From an uncultured Clostridia bacterium (lineage in GTDB: Bacteria; Bacillota; Clostridia; TANB77; CAG-508): 32,003 nucleotides of DNA. Positions 16,738 to 23,480 of the stretch are shown one piece after another. A program made the translations under genes and the position numbers. The notes beneath the pieces were generated by a model. The model had not been told where the DNA came from. It made no database searches and saw only the letters and a list, made by a program, of their open reading frames with translations. The DNA is taken from assembly GCA_944393475.1 (NCBI GenBank), contig CALYAI010000007.1, positions 1 to 32,003 on the forward strand, written 5' to 3'. Every line of letters starts with the position of its first letter. Position 1 is the stretch's first letter.

Positions 16738-18599
16738 GGTTGGTGAAGAAAATCACACAAGTGCTACAGCTCCATGTGCCCGAAGGACACAGAAGTCTGC
16801 TTTATATCTATATGCAGCAATTACCTCTTTCGTTGCTGCATAGTGAGTAATATCTTGCTCATATTCGCTTCTGTTGGCGACTACTAACACTTGGTCAGTG
16901 TCACTTTTTCTTTCGAACACGAACAGTTCAGGTGTAATGCTCAAGACCTTCGTGCCAGCATTCCTTAGGAACTGATTCTTCTTCCTGATGCGAATAATGT
17001 ACTTCACATATTTCAGAAGATCTTTGTCCCTCCTACCCCATGGATATGATTTTCGGTTGGCAACATTACCTGCCCCTTGTATACCTACTTCATCTCCATA
17101 GAATATGGATAGAATTCCTGGCCAGAAAGCTAGTATGAACAAGTAAAGCTTTTCAACTTCCTTGCCATACTTATACTGCTCCCTAGTCAGTACCTGAGAA
17201 CGCTGCCACTCTGCTGACTCGTCTTCCAAACTCCAGCTCCAGTCTCCATTGCGTTTGAACCCTGGAGCAGAACTAAAGTTGTTTATTGCTCTTGCCATAT
17301 CATGTGTCGAAGAGAAATTCATCAGCTTGTGGACGACCTCATCTGGGAAGTCGTACAATATTTGGTCAGAAGCAATCCTCAGTGGATCGACGTCTCCGTA
17401 CTTAATGTAGTCCATAAGGGCTGAACAGAAGAAGTAATCCATCTGAGTGTGCAGTGATTTTCCGGAAGAGAGATAGGTCTTACCAAAAGGATTCTTCAGA
17501 CCATTTACCCAAACTTCTCCAAGGATCAATCCGTCAGGCTTGTTACGTACCACAGCCTTATTAATCTCTTCCAAGAAAAAGTCCGGAAGCTCATCTGCAA
17601 CATCTATTCGAAGGCCATCAATGCCACAGGCAAAAAGTCTGTCGATGTGACCACCCTTGCCATAGACATATTCCTGCCATTCCTTGTTGTTCTTGTCACA
17701 GACCACAAGATCTGTAACACCCCACCAGTGTCGGAATTGGATTTCTCCGTTACCATCCCTATATGTTTCGAACCAAGGGAAGTACGGTGATCCTTCTCCC
17801 TGTGACGCACCCACAGAATCGTAAGTACCCAAGGCATTGAAGTACTTGCTGTCTCTACCAACATGGTTGTAAACCACATCGACAATGACATGCATGCCTT
17901 TTTCGTGAGCAGCATTGCACAAACTTTTTAGATCCTCCCATGTTCCGAGATAAGGATCCATCTGGTACATATCACCACTATCATAGTGGTGATTAGTGGA
18001 ACTCATCGACAGAGGCATTAGGTAGATAATGTCCACCCCCAACCTTTTTAGATATGGAAGGTGTTCTTCGATACCTTTTAGATTACCTCCATAGAAATCT
18101 GAACACCAGTTTCCATTGGTATCAGGACCAACCAGAGGCTCTTCGTTCCAGTCCCTGTGTATACTCCTTGTTCCCATAGGAATTAGTGCTTCTTTTCCAG
18201 CTTTTGCAAAGCGGTCCGGATGTATTTGGCACATTACTGCACCGTCAGACCAGCTTATATCTGGAAATCCCACTGCCAGTTTGTACAACTCTGTTGTCTT
18301 CTCTTGGTACTCTGCATAGAACTTGAAGCCATACCTGTATAGGTTGTAAATTGGTAAAATCACCTCCGCCTTAAAGCAAGCATACTCCCCGTTCTTTCCG
18401 ACAAAGGGGATCGCTATTTCTCTGTTTACGATGCCCCAAACAAAAAACCTCACATTCTCGATAAACCCTAGAGTCATCGAAATCTTAACCGTAATTTTGC
18501 ATGTTCTTTCTTCGCTGTCCCGTCCTGTTTGTTCAAGCGTATGGTAGAATCCCTCCATACAAACGACTCCTTTCTAATAAGAAAAAAATCTCACCAACC
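16738..18599. repeat. 9-bp inverted repeat flanking the amylase gene
   Basis: GGTTGGTGA at 16738-16746 (between stop codon and terminator) and its exact reverse complement TCACCAACC at 18591-18599 (between promoter and ribosome binding site). The two copies bracket the coding region. They could pair in the mRNA or mark ends of a past insertion. Confidence 0.45.
16753..18558 (-). CDS. GH13 alpha-amylase-family enzyme (neopullulanase / cyclomaltodextrinase type)
   Basis: A 601-residue glycoside hydrolase of family 13 acting on alpha-glucans or maltodextrins. The N-terminal beta domain (about 1-110) precedes the TIM barrel with region I DVVYNH (227-232), nucleophile D319 in GLRIDVADE, acid/base E348 in GEVW and H419-D420 in SSTHD. 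A small C-terminal beta domain ends the protein. No signal peptide is seen, so it is probably intracellular. The ATG at 18556-18558 has AAAGGAG 9 bases upstream. GC is clearly higher than nearby: 24, 25, 26 and 30 of 60 bases in four lines I counted, against 10 of 60 in one dprA line. It also uses many GTC, GTG, TAC and AAC codons. Own promoter and terminator and no sugar genes beside it suggest acquisition. Confidence 0.9.
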   Translation of the reverse strand: MEGFYHTLEQTGRDSEERTCKITVKISMTLGFIENVRFFVWGIVNREIAIPFVGKNGEYACFKAEVILPIYNLYRYGFKFYAEYQEKTTELYKLAVGFPDISWSDGAVMCQIHPDRFAKAGKEALIPMGTRSIHRDWNEEPLVGPDTNGNWCSDFYGGNLKGIEEHLPYLKRLGVDIIYLMPLSMSSTNHHYDSGDMYQMDPYLGTWEDLKSLCNAAHEKGMHVIVDVVYNHVGRDSKYFNALGTYDSVGASQGEGSPYFPWFETYRDGNGEIQFRHWWGVTDLVVCDKNNKEWQEYVYGKGGHIDRLFACGIDGLRIDVADELPDFFLEEINKAVVRNKPDGLILGEVWVNGLKNPFGKTYLSSGKSLHTQMDYFFCSALMDYIKYGDVDPLRIASDQILYDFPDEVVHKLMNFSSTHDMARAINNFSSAPGFKRNGDWSWSLEDESAEWQRSQVLTREQYKYGKEVEKLYLFILAFWPGILSIFYGDEVGIQGAGNVANRKSYPWGRRDKDLLKYVKYIIRIRKKNQFLRNAGTKVLSITPELFVFERKSDTDQVLVVANRSEYEQDITHYAATKEVIAAYRYKADFCVLRAHGAVALV

Positions 18600-18615
18600 A
18601 GTTACACCATTTTAA

Positions 18616-18644
18616 ACTCTATAACCTTTTTATCTATTTGTCAA
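18616..18644 (-). promoter_or_regulatory. Promoter of the amylase gene
   Basis: TTGACA (18639-18644), a 17-base spacer and TAGAGT (18616-18621) on the minus strand, starting six bases after the yraN stop codon. The weak -10 leaves room for an activator. I saw no clear cre or LacI-type operator. Confidence 0.55.
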
Positions 18645-18649
18645 ACTTC

Positions 18650-18994
18650 TTAAAAAGCGTTTTTTATATGATTTACTACATAATGCTTATTTATTTGATA
18701 TATTTCCATGACATCAAACCGTATTTCATCAAAACTAATTTTTTCCTTATACAAAAAATATTTTGCACATTCTTTTATTCTATGTACCTTTATATTATTT
18801 ACTGCATCTATTGGATAGCCATATCTGTTATTTCGACGTGATTTAACCTCTATAATAACAATAACATTTCCATATGAAGCGATTATATCTATTTCTCCTC
18901 TTCTACTTCTATAATTTCTTTTTATTATTTTATAATTCATTTTTTCTAGATATCTTGTAGCAATATCTTCCCCTATTTTTCCTAAAACATTCAT
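18650..18994 (-). CDS. yraN: UPF0102 (YraN) family nuclease-fold protein
   Basis: 114 residues with the PD-(D/E)XK nuclease-like core GEIDIIASYGNVIVIIEVKSRR and the N-terminal LGKIGEDIATRYLEKMNYKIIKRNYR, the full UPF0102 pattern. The function is not established. The family usually travels with dprA and comM or with rnhB. The ATG at 18992-18994 overlaps the dprA stop as ATGA, so the two are translationally coupled. Confidence 0.9.
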   Translation of the reverse strand: MNVLGKIGEDIATRYLEKMNYKIIKRNYRSRRGEIDIIASYGNVIVIIEVKSRRNNRYGYPIDAVNNIKVHRIKECAKYFLYKEKISFDEIRFDVMEIYQINKHYVVNHIKNAF

Positions 18995-19854
18995 ATTCTT
19001 ATAAACATTCCTCCTGGCAAGGCTTTTATGTATCCATTTAATTCCAACATAGTTAGTTGTTTACTAACCTCCTGTATAGGAAGATCTGTTATAGTGCATA
19101 ATATGTTAATATCTATTGGCATATTCCCCATCGCACTATAAAGTTTTTTATATATATTTGGTACTATTTTTTCTTCATATTTCCATTCTTGCTTTATATT
19201 ACTATTTTTATCTATTTTTAATTTTTTTAATATATCATTTGGTTCTATTACTAAACTTGCTCCTTTTTGAATTAATCTATTAGTTCCCACACCTAATTTA
19301 CTATCTATATTACTTGGAATAGCAAAAACCTCTTTTCCTTGTTTAAAAGCTCTATTAGCTGTAATAATGCTTCCGCTTCTATATCTAGCTTCTATAACTA
19401 GAACTCCTGAAGAAAGTGCACTAATAATTTCGTTTCTTCTTGGAAAATTTCTCTTGTTTATTTCTGTTTCTGATGAATATTCTGAAATAATACAACCATC
19501 ATTTTCCAAAATCTTATTATATAATTTTTTATTTTCTTCTGGATATATTTTATTTAGTCCTGAACCTAAAACAGCTATTGTTTTGCCTAAATTATTCATA
19601 GCAGAACTATGCGAAATAGAATCTATTCCGACTGCTAATCCACTTACTATACATATTCCACATTTTGATAAAGCTTCTGAAAATTTCTTGGCCTGGTTCC
19701 AACCATATTGACTACATTTTCTTGCTCCTACAATTGCTATGGAATCTTTATTTAATAATTCTTCATTTCCATCTACATATATTTTTTTAGGATAATTTTT
19801 AATTGATAATAGCTTTTTCGGATAATTAATATCCGTACTTTTTATAATTTTTAT
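18991..19854 (-). CDS. dprA: DNA-processing protein DprA, apparent ATA start
   Basis: Loads RecA on incoming single-stranded DNA during transformation. The Rossmann domain is complete: DINYPKKLLSI near the start, IAIVGARKCSQYG, IVSGLAVGIDSISH, TIAVLGSGLNKIYP, FPRRNEIISALS, SGSIITANRAF and GTNRLIQKGA, then a winged-helix-like tail. The first ATG (19597-19599) cuts this domain in half and has no ribosome binding site. Upstream the same frame stays open for 85 codons with no ATG, GTG or TTG, back to stops at 19855-19860. The ATA at 19852-19854 lies 8 bases after AGGAAG and would give 287 residues starting (M)KIIKSTDINYP. The N-terminal helix-hairpin-helix domain of longer DprA proteins is absent. 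It could instead be a gene whose ATG mutated to ATA. Confidence 0.85.
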   Translation of the reverse strand: MKIIKSTDINYPKKLLSIKNYPKKIYVDGNEELLNKDSIAIVGARKCSQYGWNQAKKFSEALSKCGICIVSGLAVGIDSISHSSAMNNLGKTIAVLGSGLNKIYPEENKKLYNKILENDGCIISEYSSETEINKRNFPRRNEIISALSSGVLVIEARYRSGSIITANRAFKQGKEVFAIPSNIDSKLGVGTNRLIQKGASLVIEPNDILKKLKIDKNSNIKQEWKYEEKIVPNIYKKLYSAMGNMPIDINILCTITDLPIQEVSKQLTMLELNGYIKALPGGMFIRI

Positions 19855-19866
19855 TTATTACACTTC

Positions 19867-21384
19867 CTATCCGTATAAATTATTATTTACTTTATATTGA
19901 ACAGCTTCTGCAATACAAGCTTCATCCAATATTTCTTTCTTATCTAAGTCAGCAATTGTTCTTCCAATTCTTAAAATTTTGTTATATGTACGCATACTAA
20001 AATCCATTTTTTTATATAATTTTTCTAATAAATTATTAGCTTCTTTTGTTAAAACACAATATTTTTGTAATTGATTAGCTTTAATTTCTGAATTACTTTT
20101 TATTCCATCTTTTTCAAACCTTAATTTTTGAATCATCCACGCCATTTCTACTCTCTTTCTTATTTCTTCACTAGTCTCTTTTCTGCTATTTTTGCTTATT
20201 TCTATATGATTAATTTTTGAAACATTAAATTGTATATCTATTCTATCCATTATTGGACCACTTATTTTAGAGCGATATCTTTTTATTTTATTTTCTGAAC
20301 AAATACATTTTTTATTTAAACTTCCAAAATATCCACATGGACATGGATTCATTGCAGCAATTAGTACAAAGTCACAAGGATATACTATCGATCTTTCGGT
20401 TCTATCTATTTTTATTTCCTTATCATCTAAAATTTTTCTTAACATTTCTATTTTTTGTCTATCGAATTCTGCAAATTCATCCATAAAAAGCACTCCTAGA
20501 TTTGCTATACTAATTGCACCTGGTCTTGGATTTCTTCCTCCACCTATAAAAGATGACATTGTTATATTTGGATTTATTTCTATAAATGGTCTATTGATTT
20601 TTATTTTGTTTTCTTTTAAATTTCCAATTATACTATTTATTTTCGTTATCTCTATTATTTCTTCGTAATTTAATTTTGGAAAAATTGTAATTAATCTTTT
20701 AGCAAGCATTGTTTTTCCTACTCCTGGTTCACCAGTTAATAAACAATGATGTTTTCCTGCAGCAGCAATTTCCAATGCTCTTTTAGCTTTTTCTTGACCA
20801 TAAATATCTGAAAAATCAATATCATAATTTATATCATTTATATTTAATTTACTAATGTTTTTCTCTACTGGCATATTAGAATTAATTTTTAGAATTAAAT
20901 CTTTTATAGAATCAACACTTACAATTTCTATATTATTAATAAGTTTTGCTTCATCCAAATTCTGGGTTGATATATATACTCTTTTAAACCCATGCTCTTG
21001 TGCTGATAAGCACATTGGCAGTATCCCTCTTACTGGATTTATTTGACCACTATATGAAATTTCACCAATAAAAACTGAAGAATTAACATTTTCTTTTTTT
21101 ATAATATTTAGATTAGCTAATAAACCCACAGCTATTGCTAAATCATATGAAGAACCTTCTTTTCTTATTTCAGCTGGTGCTAAATTTACACTTATTTTTT
21201 TACCAACAAGTTTTATTCCCGAATTTTTTATAGCTATACTTATTCTTTCTCTAGCTTCTTTTATACTTGTTCCTAACATTCCTACCATATCCCAGCGAGG
21301 AATTCCAGAGGAAATATCAACTTGAACTTCTATTATAATTCCTTTAGTTCCTTCCAAAGCTATTGTATTTATTATTGATAACAA
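19867..21384 (-). CDS. comM: ComM/YifB family AAA+ ATPase (Mg-chelatase-like)
   Basis: 505 residues. ComM is a hexameric helicase that promotes branch migration during natural transformation. The N-terminal Lon-protease-like fold domain (residues 1 to about 170, including NLAPAEIRKEGSSYDLAIAVG) is followed by an AAA+ module with Walker A GEPGVGKT (218-225) and Walker B GVLFMDEF (about 297-304). A cysteine cluster follows (NPCPCGYFGSLNKKCICS), then the C-terminal helical domain. The TTG at 21382-21384 has an AGGAGA site 6 bases upstream. dprA begins 12 bases after the stop, making a comM-dprA-yraN operon. Its leader is unusually long and is described separately. Confidence 0.93.
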   Translation of the reverse strand: MLSIINTIALEGTKGIIIEVQVDISSGIPRWDMVGMLGTSIKEARERISIAIKNSGIKLVGKKISVNLAPAEIRKEGSSYDLAIAVGLLANLNIIKKENVNSSVFIGEISYSGQINPVRGILPMCLSAQEHGFKRVYISTQNLDEAKLINNIEIVSVDSIKDLILKINSNMPVEKNISKLNINDINYDIDFSDIYGQEKAKRALEIAAAGKHHCLLTGEPGVGKTMLAKRLITIFPKLNYEEIIEITKINSIIGNLKENKIKINRPFIEINPNITMSSFIGGGRNPRPGAISIANLGVLFMDEFAEFDRQKIEMLRKILDDKEIKIDRTERSIVYPCDFVLIAAMNPCPCGYFGSLNKKCICSENKIKRYRSKISGPIMDRIDIQFNVSKINHIEISKNSRKETSEEIRKRVEMAWMIQKLRFEKDGIKSNSEIKANQLQKYCVLTKEANNLLEKLYKKMDFSMRTYNKILRIGRTIADLDKKEILDEACIAEAVQYKVNNNLYG

Positions 21385-21584
21385 ATTTAATCTCCTATAA
21401 ATAAAATACGATTTATTCTAAACCGCAAATAGACATGTTAAATAATAAATTGGAGTTGTTTACCTATGAAAAACTTATCACCTCCTAAAAATTTTTATTA
21501 ACTTTTTTATTTAGGGTTTTATTTAGATTATAAATTTTTGGAATTTAATGATTTTAAAAAACGATTTAGAATAAATCTTTATTA
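21385..21584 (-). promoter_or_regulatory. Long comM leader with two related palindromes and an orphan Shine-Dalgarno
   Basis: This gap holds no convincing gene. Palindrome A (GATTTA-TTC-TAAAYC type) is at 21410-21424 and palindrome B (GATTTA-GAA-TAAATC) is at 21563-21577. Thirteen bases of A (21410-21422) are the exact reverse complement of 21565-21577. Between them is a perfect AGGAGGTGAT on the minus strand (21477-21486) with no ATG, GTG or TTG at a usable distance. The remainder (21601-21718) is A/T-rich with only the ogg terminator. Confidence 0.5.
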
Positions 21585-21613
21585 TATATAGCACAATATT
21601 TTTAAAAAGTAAA
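21585..21613 (-). promoter_or_regulatory. Probable promoter of comM-dprA-yraN
   Basis: TTTACT (21608-21613), a 17-base spacer and TATATA (21585-21590), with an overlapping TATAAT at 21581-21586, on the minus strand. Palindrome B lies right at the expected transcription start, a good place for a repressor. Confidence 0.45.
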
Positions 21614-21709
21614 GCTTTTTTCTCCAATTTTAATAATTATTTTAGTTTTGCTCTCGTTTTCACCATTTTTCGACATTTTTCTTTCTTTTTCTTCTAATAC
21701 ACAATATAA

Positions 21710-21730
21710 AAAGAGAGATTATCCAATCTC
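21710..21730 (-). terminator. Terminator at the end of ogg
   Basis: A 6-bp stem (GAGATT with AATCTC, 4-base loop) overlapping the ogg stop codon, followed on the minus strand by CTCTTTTTAT. Short, but well placed. Confidence 0.6.
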
Positions 21731-22588
21731 CCTTCTCCAATAAAATAAATATTGCTGTGCCAAACCTTCTAAATTTCCAAATTTATTTTTAGCTAATTCT
21801 TGTATTTCCCTCTTTGTAACTTTTTTTTCATCATCTTTATGTATATACAAATCATTCATGACTCTTCTAACCCAGACATCTATTGGAAATACATCAAATC
21901 TTTTTAATGTAGAAAATAGTAAAATACAATCTGCTACTTTTTCCCCAACTCCCATTAATTTTAAAAGTTCATTTCTTACTTCATTTGTATCTTTAATATT
22001 ATGCAAATTATCTATATCAACTTCTTTATTTAATATCATTTTTGTTGTCTCGTATAACCTGACATCTCTAAATCCCAGACCTAATTTTCTATATTCTTCT
22101 ATAGAAACATCTTTTAATTCTTCTGGAGTAGGAAATGTATAATATACCTTACCTTTAAATTCTATTTTTTGACCATATTCTTTGGATAATCTTTCTATAA
22201 TACCTTTTATTCTTGGAATATTATTATTTGCAGAAATTATAAAAGATATTATGGTTTCCCACAAATCTTGATTTAATATTCTAATACCTTCTCCAAATTC
22301 TATACTTTCTTTTAAATTATTATCAATTTTGGATAATTTATTTTTTATTGAAGTATAATCTCTATCCAAATCAAAATAATCAATTATAGTATTAATAATA
22401 TCATTTTCACAAATCCCTTTAAATAAAATTCCATTTTCATTTTTTGATACATTTATAACATTATTTCCAAATACTCCTGTGTAACTATTATCCTCTTCTT
22501 TATTCCATCTAAAGCACTGACCACACTCAAATATATCCTTTAAATTAAATGAATTATATTTTTCTAACAAAAATTCCTGATATTTCAT
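21719..22588 (-). CDS. ogg: 8-oxoguanine DNA glycosylase / lyase (Ogg)
   Basis: A base-excision repair enzyme that removes 8-oxoguanine from DNA. 289 residues. The N-terminal OGG domain holds ECGQCFRW (residues 21-28). The HhH-GPD domain has LMGVGEKVADCILLFSTLKRF with catalytic K217 and the aspartate D237 in FPIDVWVRR, the OGG1-type arrangement. There is no iron-sulfur cluster loop at the C-terminus, which separates it from Nth and MutY. The ATG at 22586-22588 has AAGGTGAT upstream. It lies 10 bases after yitT on the same strand and ends at its own terminator. Confidence 0.93.
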   Translation of the reverse strand: MKYQEFLLEKYNSFNLKDIFECGQCFRWNKEEDNSYTGVFGNNVINVSKNENGILFKGICENDIINTIIDYFDLDRDYTSIKNKLSKIDNNLKESIEFGEGIRILNQDLWETIISFIISANNNIPRIKGIIERLSKEYGQKIEFKGKVYYTFPTPEELKDVSIEEYRKLGLGFRDVRLYETTKMILNKEVDIDNLHNIKDTNEVRNELLKLMGVGEKVADCILLFSTLKRFDVFPIDVWVRRVMNDLYIHKDDEKKVTKREIQELAKNKFGNLEGLAQQYLFYWRREIG

Positions 22589-22597
22589 TTTATCACC

Positions 22598-23431
22598 TTA
22601 CTTAAACCCTTCTCCTAAAACTTCTCTTGCATTTGAAATAATTATAAATGCATTTTTGTCATTTGATTTTACAATCTGCTTAATTTTTAAAATATCCCCT
22701 CTATTAGCTGCACATAATAAAACTAATCTATCTTTATTTTCAAACATTCCCTTTCCATATAAGCCCGTAGTTCCTCTTTTGATATTTTCACCTATCTCTT
22801 TAGCTATTTTATCATTTTTTTCTGATATAATAAATATTAATTTTGAAAAATTAGTTCCTTCAACTATTATATCAATTACTCTGCCCATTAATATAATCGC
22901 AATTGTAGAATATAATCCTATTTCTATATCTTTAAAAATAATTACATTTAATATGACTATTAATGTATCTATACTACTTATTAATGTCGTAGTCCTGTAA
23001 TGTAAATTATATGTTCGTATTAAATTACTAATTAATTCTGTTCCTCCAGTCGTTGCCTTTGCATTTAAAACTAAGCCTGTTCCAATTCCTAAGCAAATAC
23101 CTCCATATATGCTTGCTAATAATCTATCATTAGTAAAAACAGGAATTATGTCTAATATATCTATAAAAATTGAATATACAACAGTTCCTATGATAGAATT
23201 TATAAACGTATCTTTTCCCAATCGGAATAATGTTAAAATTAAAATTGGTATATTTATTATTAGAGAAATAGTACCTACTGGAATTTTAAATAAGTAATAA
23301 ATAATCGTGGAAATTCCTGTTACTCCACCTGTTGAAAGCTTATTTGGTAATAAAAAAAATATTGTCCCAATCGCCATTATAAAACATCCTATTAGTATTA
23401 TAATTAAATTTTTAAAATATTCTTTTAGCAT
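22598..23431 (-). CDS. YitT family membrane protein
   Basis: About 277 residues. Five to six transmembrane helices (residues about 5-200, including LIIILIGCFIMAIGTIFFL and IYGGICLGIGTGLVLNAKATTGGTEL) precede a soluble DUF2179 domain (LIFIISEKNDKIAKEIGE through ISNAREVLGEGF). The family is common in Firmicutes, with no settled transport substrate. Two ATGs are possible: 23441-23443 has no ribosome binding site, whereas 23429-23431 has GGGTGAT just ahead, so the second is chosen. Both lie inside the 3' arm of a perfect 26-bp hairpin, so translation is probably strongly restrained. Confidence 0.88.
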   Translation of the reverse strand: MLKEYFKNLIIILIGCFIMAIGTIFFLLPNKLSTGGVTGISTIIYYLFKIPVGTISLIINIPILILTLFRLGKDTFINSIIGTVVYSIFIDILDIIPVFTNDRLLASIYGGICLGIGTGLVLNAKATTGGTELISNLIRTYNLHYRTTTLISSIDTLIVILNVIIFKDIEIGLYSTIAIILMGRVIDIIVEGTNFSKLIFIISEKNDKIAKEIGENIKRGTTGLYGKGMFENKDRLVLLCAANRGDILKIKQIVKSNDKNAFIIISNAREVLGEGFK

Positions 23432-23480
23432 AAAATCACCCATATTACAATTATTTGTAATATGGGTGATTTTATGCTAA
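23425..23480 (-). repeat. Perfect 26-bp inverted repeat over the yitT start
   Basis: Arms 23425-23450 and 23455-23480 are exact reverse complements with a 4-base loop. On the minus-strand transcript the 5' arm begins at the stop codon of the upstream gene. The 3' arm contains the yitT ribosome binding site GGGTGAT, the start ATG and the second codon. No T tract follows, so this is not an ordinary terminator. Confidence 0.95.

Noticed and set aside
17604..17915. 103-residue open frame inside the amylase gene on the same strand
   Set aside because: It is an out-of-frame shadow of the conserved GH13 regions, has no ribosome binding site, and its length follows from the higher GC of this gene.
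18991..19599. dprA starting at the internal ATG (202 residues)
   Set aside because: It would cut the Rossmann domain and drop the IVGARKCSQYG and SGLAVGID motifs that are intact upstream in frame, and it has no ribosome binding site.
21466..21501. 11-codon plus-strand frame in the comM leader (ATG to TAA) with GGAG upstream
   Set aside because: Too short, no promoter seen on that strand, and no gene downstream that it could regulate.
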